A DNA stretch of 64,000 nt from Trichoplax adhaerens (Eukaryota; Placozoa; Uniplacotomia; Trichoplacea; Trichoplacidae): assembly GCF_000150275.1 (NCBI RefSeq), contig NW_002060972.1, positions 252,500 through 316,499 on the forward strand, in the 5' to 3' direction. This document shows, in pieces, positions 52,494 to 64,000 of the stretch. The translations under genes and the position numbers were made by a program. How positions within the stretch are numbered: the first letter of the stretch is position 1; each line of letters opens with the position of its first letter. Below the pieces are notes generated by a model. It ran no database searches and was not told where the DNA came from. It saw nothing but the letters and a program-made list of their open reading frames with translations.

Positions 52494-55400
52494 TTAATTT
52501 CGTAGAATAGAGATAATTTCTTGGATTGTTGTACAGATACGTAAAACGTCCCTTTCGTTCATAATATCTCCGACAGAACATAACCGATGCTATCCGAAGA
52601 TAAATAACGTTAGAGCTATAGGTTCGGAAATATAATATCTATATGGAACGTAACCTGATTAATGATATACCCACCTTTGGCATTCCGAAAACACTACAAA
52701 CGTCAATAAAGGCACTGACATTTTGAAATTTTTTCGCCTGGCTTATTTCCGGCTAGGGAGTAAAAACCATCAATATTATAAATAACAAAATTAAATAAAT
52801 GAACTCTTATTTATAAAAGCAGCATGATATATACGTCTCATAAGCATCACACAGGTACCTGATCGACTGAGGGTTCATGTACTCTGCCGATCGTTCTTGG
52901 TCTTAAGGCATTAACAAGATAGCAGAGGAGTATACCATCTGACAGAGCTGACAATAGATTTTGGCTGACATTTGTTTGCAGAATATTTTCCATTAACTAC
53001 AAAGAAATGTTATATAAAATTTGTCAATGATTTCTAGCAGAAATATACTGTATACTTGTTAAAAATTAACCTTTATGACATAGTTATAATAAGAAACTGC
53101 TTACTTGTCTAGTGTACTCAATTTGATCAACTTCAGGTCTGGATACTACTCGCCAGCGAGCATCTGCGCCGCTATTAGGTCCAGGAGATTTTGTTGGCGA
53201 CCCGATTTGGCTTCTAGTCCGAGTATTAATAGTTAAAGACTGCGGCCGATTCACAGGTCCAGGAGATAGTTGTTCCTCCTACGAATGATTGACAATGATA
53301 CCAAAACACATTGGAAGTGTATCAGTTAGATCTAAGATTAGGCAACCCAATGATATGTCATCATTACGTATTTACAAAAATGGATCTTATGGAAGTTTTC
53401 ATTTCTGTAACTTTACGCTACATTAAGTTATCTTAGATAAAATAAATAACGAAAATTAAACATTGAGATTCTACCTGATAACCCAAATCATTTATCATTT
53501 CTTGGCTGGTATTATGCTATTCAATAAACAGTAAGTCATTACGAAGATATCGCAGCTAATATTAACATTTATCAGATAGTCTAATTGCAGTATTGACAGG
53601 TAATTAACTTACTCGTTCGAGGTTTTGATCACTGCCTAGCTCCTGGGAACTATATCTTCTATTAGGTATCTCCATCTCTTCATCGTAAACTTCATGATAT
53701 GACGCCGCTCTCCGAGGATTCTGAATCTAAGGTGAAACAGGTATATCACCAGTTGTAAGTTAATTTGTTAGATAATTTTTATAAGGTTCATCAGTTCATG
53801 TTATATAGCTACTTACGGTGTCTTCATCATAATCTGGGTCGCTGAATAAGATTAAAATGATTTTTAAAATAGTCAGCAAACATTCAGATTAATAACCAAT
53901 TTTATGCAAAGTATCTTCGAAAGTACTTTTACTTACTCAATTGATATTATCTCCTCATCATTGTATCCAATAGAATTTGATCTATCGTTCTCGGAGGAAT
54001 AACTATCACTTGGCTTGGAAGATGTTGGCGATCTATTTTAGTGAATGAGAAAAGCTCTTAATATAAATTAGGTATGGCTTGACTTTGAATAATAATATCA
54101 ATTGATCGTACAACTTAAAATTTTAACGCTGTAGTGAATCACGTACAAGTTGATAGATTCAGAACGTTGCCGTAAAATCATTTCATGTTGTTGTTGCTGA
54201 AGTTTTTTAGCCATTCGCCTTCTTTCCTCCCTAATCAGGTCGTTATCGAATAATCTCAAGCTTTCGTTACTGGCAAACCGTCTGATATGCGCTTTTTGTT
54301 TAATGGCTGGCGTTCTCCGTAATCTTGGTGGAGGTTGTAAAGACACATTTCTCTGAACAGTTGCAATTTCTTCAGCATCTAAATTTGCTTCATTTTTACC
54401 GTTTGTTAGCTGTATTTCGAAAATCAAGTTTAAAAAGGAGGTAGGATTACTTAAAATCAATAAATAACCTGTAGTTTAATTTCTACATAATATAGTTTTT
54501 CAATTTTCGAAATATCATCAATATAAGTTCTCTTCAACATTGAAATGTCTTATCTGAATGGAGAAAATTATACTCACAGTCGACGAATCATATTCCTCAT
54601 CGTAGATGTCACTATCTTCGTAATCCAATTCTTGTTCGGTTGCACTCATGCGCGGACTACGATCTTGGGAGCCTTGGGGTAATGGCATTGCCATATTATT
54701 TACATCTGTCGTTTGATTAGCGTCTGATTCCATATTTTCCATAACGCGATTTTTGGCTATTGTAGCATTAGATAGGCGCAAGCTTGACCTTCTACGGGTA
54801 GGTTTAGGAGGGGTTGGAGTAGATCTACTTCTGCTTCGATTACCAGAAGGTTCAGAATAAAGTCTAACAGGTCTCTTTGAGGGGAGTGGAGATTCCTTTG
54901 GTGAATCTGTTGTTCGCTGATAGTCAAAGTTATCAATACTGTGAGTTCGTACTACTACTCCGCCTTTGTTTTGCATTGCAGCAGTTGTATGCCTATCATT
55001 TTGTCTGAATTTCATTCCCGATATAGATAGCTGTGCATGTTCCTCTCTCAACGTCGGTAATTGAGAGGCATCAGACGTTAAGCTAGAAGATTGAGTGGAA
55101 GAAGTGGTATCGATGGTTGCTATAGAAGAAAGGCTTAGTTCTGATACCGTATCATCTTCCTAAAGTGTTGTATCATAGCGTTCAAAAGAAAATTTGATAC
55201 AATCTTTTAAAACATGTCGGCTTATGTCAAAGTGTCAAACTATGCTAACAGAAATTAAGGCCAAAGTGATATACGAAGTTAAAGGCTATTTGTTCTTTTT
55301 CTTAGACAGGATGACATACCTTATGATTTGTTGGGGTTACTCTAAATTATTTATTTGTAAGAATAAAACATTAATATATTTTAAATTGGGAAGATTAAAT

Positions 55401-58400
55401 TTATATATTATGTTCACTTAATATGCGTACATATGAGTTTTAGAGCCGCCATTGGCGTGCCACAGTTTTTTGTTTCTGTTGCCATTCTGTAGTAATAAAG
55501 AATGTATAAACTGAGCATGATCAATTTTTTTTGCAGCGCGAGAAAGACATAGGAATATATAAACAGTTGTATTAATTATAGTTTTAGATCAGAAGTTACA
55601 CTGCAAGTAATGCATATTACAGCATTTAGTTAATTCACTCAGAAAAAGAAATATCTGACAAGCATCGTACATCAACAAGAATGATTAACATGCTTACATT
55701 TGCGTCAATCGTGGATAAATACTTGAAAATGTGTAATCGGCCTAAACTACATATCTTGTATAAAAAGAATGATCATATTAATTCAGGTTGATAAAGGAAA
55801 AATATAGGTATCATGAAGTTCTAGCCATAATAATAAAGAAAATTGGTCATGTTCTAACCTTTGATGGAGGTGAAACCAATGGATTATTGAAGACAATAAG
55901 TACGTCCAAAGTTGCAATACGACAAAGTGATGGAGGTAAGTACGAAATTTGATTGAAGGAAATATCCAATTTTGTTAATCTCAGAAGACCAAGTTCTAAA
56001 GGAATTGTTATGTAATGGGTCAATATTTCTAAGTTTATTGATGTACAGTATTAAATTTCACTAAAGCAAGTAATATAGACCAGATAATATAGTACATTAG
56101 ACTGTTATATGCAACCATAATAAATTAATGGTGCAGTAATATGGTTTACAATTTATGATCATACCGGTAGGTAATTGCGTAAGTGAATTATGTCTGACAT
56201 TAATTTCTCGTAATCTTTTCAGTTCAACAGTTACATCAGGCAATGAAGACAAAGCATTATAACTTAAATCCTAAAATATATAAATAAAACCATAGTTAGT
56301 TAAGCTACACAATAATTATGGCAATTTCCTTACAAAAGCAGATAATTCATGAATATAAGTCATTTTATAAAATAGTACATGTATAGTCTGCTTAGGTTGC
56401 TACAATATCATACTTTTATTGTTTAAAACAGAAATTATCGCATATTAGGATGACTACGCTACATGACTGAGGATAAACCAGACAGTTGATGAAGATTAAT
56501 CATTATACAGGGTTATTAGACATATTGTAGAAGATGTTACAACAAGAAACTGATTGAGCTAACGTCTTATTACTTTTATGGTATGAATGAAGACAATCGT
56601 AGTAAAATAGTCATTAATGCTCGCAAGTTAAGTTACGGTAACCCAAAGTATGATTTCCATCCTGCATAATGAGCAGTTGTTAAAATATAACTGAAAGAAT
56701 CGCATACAATATTAGACTTACAAGATCTTGTAAGGCTTGTAACATAGACAATTCAGTAGAGAGTGAGGAGATTTTGTTATGGCTAACATTTAAAATTGAT
56801 ATCGGCAGTTGGCCTAAACCAGGTGGTAATGACGTTAACTTGTTATAGCTAGAAAGTAAAATCGAATCGAACCAAAGAGAACAATATCAAGCCGTGCAGA
56901 GTATATTATTAAAAAGAAACAATTCAACATATTAGGTATGTTTAGCTTAAAATTTAGTGGATATGATTAGCGACATAGAAACTAAACTGATTTTCTGAAT
57001 TTTAAGAAAAGAGTCAAAATATGGTATTTACAGTTCATAATTTTACCCCAGACAGATTGTTTATTTGATGGCATTAATTTCTTGAAATATGTAACTTACC
57101 TCAGATCTAATACAGTTAGACATTTTAGGAGATGAATATCATTGACGGCTTTAATAGAGTTATGTGAACAATTCAACTTTTGTATATAGTCACCAGAGTT
57201 CATCAACCAATCGATTTGTGTGAATCGATTCCGGCTAAGATCTATCAAGACAAAACATACATCTGTTTATAATCGAGATACGGCAAATAAAGTTATAAAT
57301 CATGATAATTGAAAGAAATATCACGCTATTATACAGTTAATGAAAATATGTAATATTAATTGATATTAAGGGTATTATTAGTGAAGTATTACATATCTAT
57401 TAATGTTCGAATGTTGATTCGTTTTCGTGGCAGGTGTTGTCTATTATATGGCATAATGTAGATTTAGTGAAAACTGATTTGTGATGCTGCAGTAAGATTA
57501 GCATTGTACAGTGTGATATTTTCTTCAGTAGACTGCGTAGAAGTAAAAGATAAAAAGAGCCACAGTCCTTGATGATAATAAACCGTACTGAAAAATGTCC
57601 TGCAGTAATTTGGGCAATTAATCCATATATTTGGTAAAGATTTATCAAGTCTGCATAATCTCTTAAATTCCATTTTGCAAGCATCATTTCGATAGCATTT
57701 CACAGTGTTTACAGCGTAACTATGATATTGACATCCTTTAGAGTTGACAATGTTAAGCATGGTGGATTCTGTATTTGAAACATGCATTTTAGTTCAAATT
57801 TAAATTAGTATTTATTATTTTTATACGAATATGCCAAAGTAGTCAAGTGTAGACGTATATAATATGTATTTTATATATACGTGTATCAGTTTTGCGCTTA
57901 TCAAAATTTCTCATTATGTTAAAGTAGTACAGCTTTACATGACTTTATTTACGCTTGCATCAACCCAGGTATAAAAGTTAAAATTAATATTATTATTTGG
58001 GAGAGTTGAAAAAGTAAAGTCCATAGTTTAACATCTTTCTTATACGTTCCAAAACATTTATATCACTGACAATAACATAAAAAAGTTAGCGATTTTATCA
58101 GAAACAATCATGAGAAGATATTTATTGCAATTTTTTCCTTTTATTTTGCAGGTAATATTAGTGTTGTGAAATTGTAAAGCATCACAGAATAATATCGCAA
58201 GATTGTGGGAGGCTCGATTTTAGTTTATAGAATATTTTTCTCCCTTTGGAATTTGCTGTTTACATACATTTAGCAATGATTACTGCATTCTATTCTATTT
58301 GTACACGGTAAATTATGTTGTAGAAAACAGTCAACGTCAATCAAGATGAAGATTCTTGTCTTTTGATTGGGAGAAGTTATTCCCAGCATGACATAAATAA

Positions 58401-61400
58401 AATAAATTTTAGTTAAAATGAATGCCAACGTAAAATCCACAATGACTAAAATATCACCAGGTTGTAAATCAGTGTTAGGATGAGAAATGATTATCATTCA
58501 TATTATGTCATCTCGATGGTTAACGAACTGCCCGGATGTGTTTATAATTATAAGAATAACAAGATGGAAAACTTTAAATTTTGGAAGAGACCAATGTAAA
58601 TTGATAACCTATCAGCAATAAAATGTAAATGCCCTTCGTCTTGCGGTAGCATGTGGAATCTTTCTGGTCTAGTGAGGTGGTACAGCCGCGTACAGTTACG
58701 GCCTATTGTACTTCGAACGTACATCAACTATGCCTACAATACTTATAATTTGGTTTGTACTGCAAAAGCAATAAAGACCATCAAGACGATAATGAATTAA
58801 TTAATTAATAATCGTGAATGCTTGATCAACGTGTTGATAAATATTTATTCACAATGCAAAGCATCTTTTCTCTAATGTACTACTATGCTTTCATTCAATT
58901 TGGATTAGCACAGGCTGATTGCAGCAAATAGTTTTCAACAATTCATTAGTATGACAGTTATGTAGGAGAGGAAGTTAAAGTTGAGAGCTCGTCTTGATTT
59001 CAAGTAAATACTAAAATATATAAGTGTTACTAGTTAATTAATTATTTACGTATCAATGATGATTATACCGTACAGTGTACAATGTACTCTATAGAGTAGG
59101 TGTATTAGTTCATTATTGCACGCGTCCGAGTAGGGTATTATCATGGCACTGTATTATTATACTCCGCTGCGAGTATCAAGAAAGGCTTAGTACTTGGTTG
59201 GCAATAAATTTAATTTAAAATCTACTTGTATCTAGGGGAATGAATCGCCAAGGAAAGCAATAAGACTATAATTTTGTAGTAGATGAGTCATGAATTCATT
59301 TGCGAATGGCGATTATAACGAGCAGATGACTCATACTTTTAATAAGTACAGTATAACGCGTTCAGTAGCCATTACACGAGACCTTATGGAAAAAGTACTA
59401 AAGGTTGTTTATACACAATATTGAATTATACCAAGAACAAGTAGTGCAAGACTATAGTTAGCCGATGACTCACAAGTTTCATAATGTAAAAAAGTTGGTC
59501 ATTGTCAGGCTTAGGATGATTAATCTGAGTGAGAAAATATTAAAAAGCGTGCGGTAATTCACAAGTGTACATAGTTTAATAAAGTAAAAATGACTCCTGC
59601 ATAATTTTACATTTAATAAGCAAATAAACTTCATGATGACAATAGGTGTTGCCACGAAAACCTCTTCCAAATCTTTTGTTTTTATTGCTGTTAAGGTCGT
59701 TAGACTAGGTTATGATCACTCGCTGTAAACAATTTAGGAAGCGTTCCTGAAATATTCGAATTAATTACTTTTAACACCCATCATTCATAAACGGATACTT
59801 TTAATCTAGTGGAAACCTTGAAGCTTATGCGTACAATTTGTTAATAATAGTCAATACGAAAGTATAATGAACGTCCACTGCTGCCGTGAAAGATATATAA
59901 TCAGAGATTGATTGAAAATTGTCCCTTAAAATTGAAAATAAAATTTATCAAAACAGTTAAAATTCAAGAATCATTACACTCGTTCATCCGATGATACAAT
60001 TAATCACCGTTAGAAATGGCGTGATTGCAAAGCATAACAGTCTACTAGTAAATATCTCTCTTATACAATGGACCACTAGAAAAGTAAGATAGTTTTCTAA
60101 TGGTCTTTGCTTATACGTATGAATTTTTTTTTAAATAATACGCAAAATACGAGCTGCAGTAATTAATCATCGATAGCAACAGTCATTGATCGATAGCGAA
60201 CTGCAGCACCGTATCTAATACGTATTGCTTGTAGCTTAAAATGAGTCAATGAAACTATTGGATATAGTATAGTATGATATGGTGAAAAGTCAAATTTATC
60301 GTCAAGAAATTGCTTTGAATTACATTGACAGAGGCGATACTTGGGGGTTGGTACAAGGACAACGCAACATTGTTTTCAAAATAAAATAACATTCAATCAT
60401 ACCCTATCAAATTAAGTTTAAAGTATAAAAGAGAAATCTTTGCATTTGAAAAGCGATACAAGTTTAGCGATGGAGCAAAAACCACTTACGCGTATATATA
60501 GAAATTCTAACGTTCACGGTACAATAATTGATAGCCTGCATGTCGTATTTGACAATTTTAATGGTCAAAACAGCACAAACTGGTAGGCTAGATACTGTCC
60601 CAGAATAAATGCAAGATGTTGTTACATTAAAGATTGATATACGAAATCGATAGTTACCAGTTAACGATAACACCGAATGAATTTTAAAAATACTGTATTA
60701 TGTTTCTGTTATCGGATAGATCGTATCAATGAGATTAGGTGTTGGATTCGTTTCTATTTAGCATAAAAGCAGTGACTTTTACTGATGACTTTGACGCCTA
60801 GGCTTACGAATTACAGCCATTGGCAAAGGATTGGAGATTATAGCCGATCCTGTATGTACTGCAATTTGATCAGAGTTAATGTTCGATTTAGCAGTATTAA
60901 GAGTATGAATATTCGTAAGTCGATGTGTTCACAAAATAGCAAAAAAGGATATTGTGGAACGATTGCATGAACAAACTCAATCGAATCAATCAGATCAGAA
61001 TACTGGTATAATCAATTTCTTGATCATGATGACCATTTCACTTCCGTTTGTTCATCACGGTATATTACTGTATGAATTTGAAATTGAATGAACATTTAGG
61101 CAACTACAATTGATCTAATCCGCTTTCTCTAGATAGTAGTAGCATTGCCAAAGGCCTCTGCAGTGGTACTTTGCCAAGTGTGTTCAAGGTAACTTGCAAA
61201 TTTTAGCGATTCTATAACATTATAAGAAACCTCTTTGGATCGACTGGTGTCCAAAATATAATTGATCATTCTTGTCGTATTGTTTAATGTCAACGATTGA
61301 TGAATGTTATAATAGTAAGGAAGTTCAATTTGTGCCGTTTAGGAACCAGGGGAAAACCTGTAGATGCATTATGAAATAGGAAATGATAAACGCTTTTATT

Positions 61401-62452
61401 GTATTACAGTAATATAATTAATGAAATTTAAGGCGAGCCAATGATTGCAATCAGAAAGAAGATGCCAGGATCGACGAGGTGAAATGTCTCTATTTGATCG
61501 TCGAACTTTATATTCAACTACTTGACACAGTGTATCCGTAGATCGTCTAGAGAACGGTTAGATCTAGTCATCATTAGCAATCTTGTCTCTATTTTATTGT
61601 GACACAGTATTTTATGTTGGAAATTGTATTTTGAATCTTTTGTATATATAAATTAATTATTCATTGCGATGGGAGGAACCCAAAATAAGCAGGAATTAAA
61701 AGGACGATTTGTACAGTACTTGTGCACTATTTGGAGATAAATGACAGTAAATGCTCGTCATCGTCATTCGTTCGTTGATAACTAGAATCAACAATGATAA
61801 CAAGTTAAGTGTAGCCTAATACACTATCTATGATTTGTGATTGAATAATAATTATTATTGACTATGGGCCAATTTAGTCTGGGTTTGCAGCGACAAAGTG
61901 ACTGCGATGAGAAGATGGTGGTCTAGCGTGTGTACGATATGTAGTCATTGACTTTAATTAATCAGCTGATTGAATATTGAGCTGTAAGAGCTAAACCACC
62001 CTTGCCCCGACCGACGATCACTACGTCTGGTAAAAAAAAAAAGAACCAATGTAGAAAACTCATGGGCATAGACCTTCATCCATTCTATTTCTATTGACTA
62101 TCGAGAAAGAGTGGTACCTAGAGGGTAAGTAGGTTAGCGCAATTGGGACAAGTTGTTAGACGGTTTTCAAGTATCCATTTTTTTCCTCCCTTCAATTAAT
62201 TGAAAGGAATTTGAAAGTATGAAACGAAAGTCTTTGTGCTAAGACAGACTGCCTTGCCCTCAATTTGAAATTATTAGCCTACATAGAACGTTCTATCGTA
62301 CCTGCTTCGATGACTCCATAGAGGCCATTAAAGTAGACATTGGGTATAGACTTTAATTTTCGGCTGCTTAAATTTAATTTACCAATATCATTGGATTCTT
62401 GTAAGCATCTTTCCACTGATTTCTTCTTATTGGAATAGATTGCAGTCGACAT
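52494..62452 (-). CDS. LRCH: LRCH-family scaffold: leucine-rich repeats plus calponin-homology domain
   Basis: Fifteen exons, each border checked for phase: 62302-62452, 57100-57241, 56722-56848, 56165-56270, 55859-55995, 54578-55159, 54147-54409, 53937-54032, 53817-53841, 53613-53726, 53475-53516, 53105-53278, 52859-52996, 52675-52752 and 52494-52589. The sum is 2271 nt, 756 aa, close to vertebrate LRCH1-4. Exon 1 opens MSTAIYSNKKK and contains LNLSSRKLKSIPN, the LRCH lead-in. Exons 2-5 carry about eight leucine-rich repeats (DLSRNRFTQI, VLDLSYNKLTSLPPGLGQL, LDISFNQISYLPPSL). The next seven exons encode a long disordered Ser/Pro/Arg-rich linker. The last three exons form the C-terminal CH domain (ALSDGILLCYLVNALRPRTI, then FQNVSAFIDVCSVFGMPK and RLCSVGDIM). 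Family members act on the actin cortex through DOCK-type Rho exchange factors. Intron 1 is 5.06 kb. Confidence 0.95.
57242..62301 (-). other. First intron of LRCH
   Basis: 5.06 kb, by far the longest intron in the window. It is supported because exon 1 ends GAA GCA G|gtacga and exon 2 starts atag|AT CTT AGC, giving the EADLSRNR join seen in LRCH proteins. Open frames within it (57400-57787, 58270-58497, 59479-59670 and 60464-60970) show no splice chain or similarity. A large first intron often holds enhancers, but none can be pointed to here. Confidence 0.7.
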
Positions 62453-62699
62453 GACGTACCATGTTTTTTGCCCCTACAGTTTTAGGGTCAATTTAGCATA
62501 GCAAGTAGTAGGATAGCATGAAATGGAGCATTTATTCAAAGGCAACCAAGGCAGAAAGTCTTGATAGAGTGAATTAATTGATGTAGATTGACAAAATGGA
62601 GGAGAATTTCATTGAAATCCGGCAAGAATGTGTTTGGTCTGGGGAAATGAGCGTCTGACTCTTTCTACGTCCAATCAATCAACAACAGTCTGACGCCAG

Positions 62700-63262
62700 C
62701 TTGACGACAGTACCGAGTACTGTACTCAGTCTGTCTCAGTGTATAGTACTGTAAACCAAGGCATGAACACTTGCAGTACAGTACTGTATTGAGCAGGCCT
62801 CACCGTACAGTGTACAGTACACTGCCTTACAATACTATGTACCGTAAAGCGCTCTTATTGGATCGGAGTCAGTGTACTCAGTGTACAGTACAGTACTAGT
62901 GAAAACCAAGGCATGAATACAGTAGACCTGAGGAAGGTTCGGTTCGAAGTTCGAACCATTATCATCTACTGTACTGTACTGTATGCCCGCATGAAGAGGC
63001 CTAACCTTACAGTGTACAGTACACTGCCGTACAATACTATGTACTCTTACTTATCGGAGTCAGTGTACTGTACTGTAATGTACAGTACTCAGTGTGCTGT
63101 AGTACTGAGTGTACAGTACAGTACACTACGGTACAATACTATACTGTATTGTACAGTACAAAACAGCGTATCGTACAGTACACACCACTGTAAGTCGATC
63201 ATAAACACAGTAATGTACAGTACAGTGTACAGTGTACAGTGTACAGTACAAGTGCTTGTCAA
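62700..63262. repeat. Palindromic GTACAGTAC-rich repeat block upstream of LRCH
   Basis: The sequence is built from overlapping palindromes (GTACAGTAC, GTACTGTAC, AGTGTACACT-like). Within it a longer unit of about 120-200 bp recurs: 'aaaccaaggcatgaa.ac' (62752 and 62902), 'cagtgtacagtacactgcc' with 'ttacaatactatgtac' (near 62806 and 63012), and 'cggagtcagtgtact'. It starts about 250 bp upstream of the LRCH ATG. Open frames on both strands arise from the repeat. Confidence 0.9.
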
Positions 63263-64000
63263 GGGTACGGTACACGAATAGACATAGAAAATGTCCAAGA
63301 ACTGATTTCCCAAATTTTAGATGATTGAAAAATAAATTGGTTTGCAATTTCAATTCATTTTATATCTATCCAAAGAAAAAGAGTTGAAGTACAAGATATC
63401 CGCTGATAGAACATGGATTGAAAAAGCAAAACATTTTTTTCATTAATATAGAAATTCGGGAATTAGTTCTTGGACACTTTGTACCATAAGCTTTTGCTTG
63501 GTATACAGAATGACAGAAACGTTTCATTTAGTTCACTTTGACCTTGGCTACCATTGGATGATGAAGGTGAAAAAAGAATTTGAAATAAAATAGTTTACAT
63601 CCATATGTTATGCTATAGTATTTACTATGAATGCTGCTGTTCAATCAGCTTAGCAAGCCTGCCTGAAACCTTAAACTGTATTCTTAATAGAAATCACCAT
63701 ATTGAAGGAAGTCCTTCTGATGTGACGGTTCAAGTCATTTCATTGCAATCTTGTCTTCATCAAATAAACCGTTTCAGTGATTTACCCCAAAATTTCAAAT
63801 TTTTTTCAATCCTAATTCAATATGCTACCTTAGAAACAAATTACAATGGATAACTTAATTATTGAGACCCGAAGAAAGATCACACAGATGCTGTTATGAT
63901 ATCGAATCGCAGTAGATTACATTGACTATACTGTACTTGATCAATTAACGGAAGAGCAGGTAGGAATAATGTAGGCGGATCAACTTTAATACAATCCAGT
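63263..64000. other. Right edge, no firm feature
   Basis: An 82-codon plus-strand open frame at 63605-63853 contains SLPETLNCILNRNHHIEG and ends at a stop. It follows a possible acceptor (ttcaatcag at about 63648), so it might be the last exon of a plus-strand gene, but nothing upstream joins it and it resembles no family I know. Confidence 0.25.

Noticed and set aside
62913-63353. Tyr/Thr/Val-rich open frames on both strands
   Set aside because: Translation of palindromic GTACAGTAC repeats.
63605-63853. 82-codon plus-strand open frame as a gene
   Set aside because: No upstream exon joins it, no recognisable similarity, and this length can occur by chance.

Overview
The window is AT-rich, intron-dense animal nuclear DNA. 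All recognisable genes are split by short introns with GT..AG borders, and the gene content is metazoan: an IGFBP/Kazal secreted protein, an LRCH scaffold and a ubiquitin-L40 fusion. The compact layout would fit a placozoan or another early-branching animal, but that placement is an inference; no rRNA or mitochondrial marker is present. I rebuilt gene models by eye from splice borders, reading frame and intron phase. Each full model closes without a frame error. | Left third (1-18.5 kb, minus strand): one very large secreted-protein gene whose 3' end lies outside the window. It begins with a signal peptide and an IGFBP-type domain, then a follistatin/Kazal domain, then about 42 small six-cysteine modules. 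The modules match the pacifastin protease-inhibitor signature (CNxCxCxxGxxxCTxxxC) but have a longer, VWC-like first loop. Each module is a two-exon, phase 1-1 cassette. The last 17 or so modules in the window form a homogenised higher-order array with a period of about 965 bp (three modules) in which introns are as conserved as exons. | Middle (18.6-45 kb): about 10 kb without recognisable genes is followed by an interleaved cluster: a ubiquitin-like gene that keeps the ubiquitin introns but lacks a visible diglycine tail (28.8 kb, +), three alpha/beta-hydrolase paralogues (31.4 kb -, 34.0 kb +, 42.2 kb -) with identical internal exon lengths, and the authentic ubiquitin-ribosomal protein L40 gene (39.6 kb, +). 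Two hydrolases are head to head across a 969 bp spacer holding four 110 bp repeats. A 54-55 bp minisatellite at 38.2-38.8 kb carries a 126 bp foldback element with an 8 bp target duplication. | Right third (45-64 kb): degenerate tandem repeats, a small unrecognised helical-protein gene (48.8-50.9 kb, +) with a possible 28-nt intron, and a complete 15-exon LRCH gene (leucine-rich repeats plus calponin-homology domain, 756 aa, 62.45 to 52.49 kb, minus strand). A GTACAGTAC-rich palindromic repeat block lies just upstream of the LRCH start.
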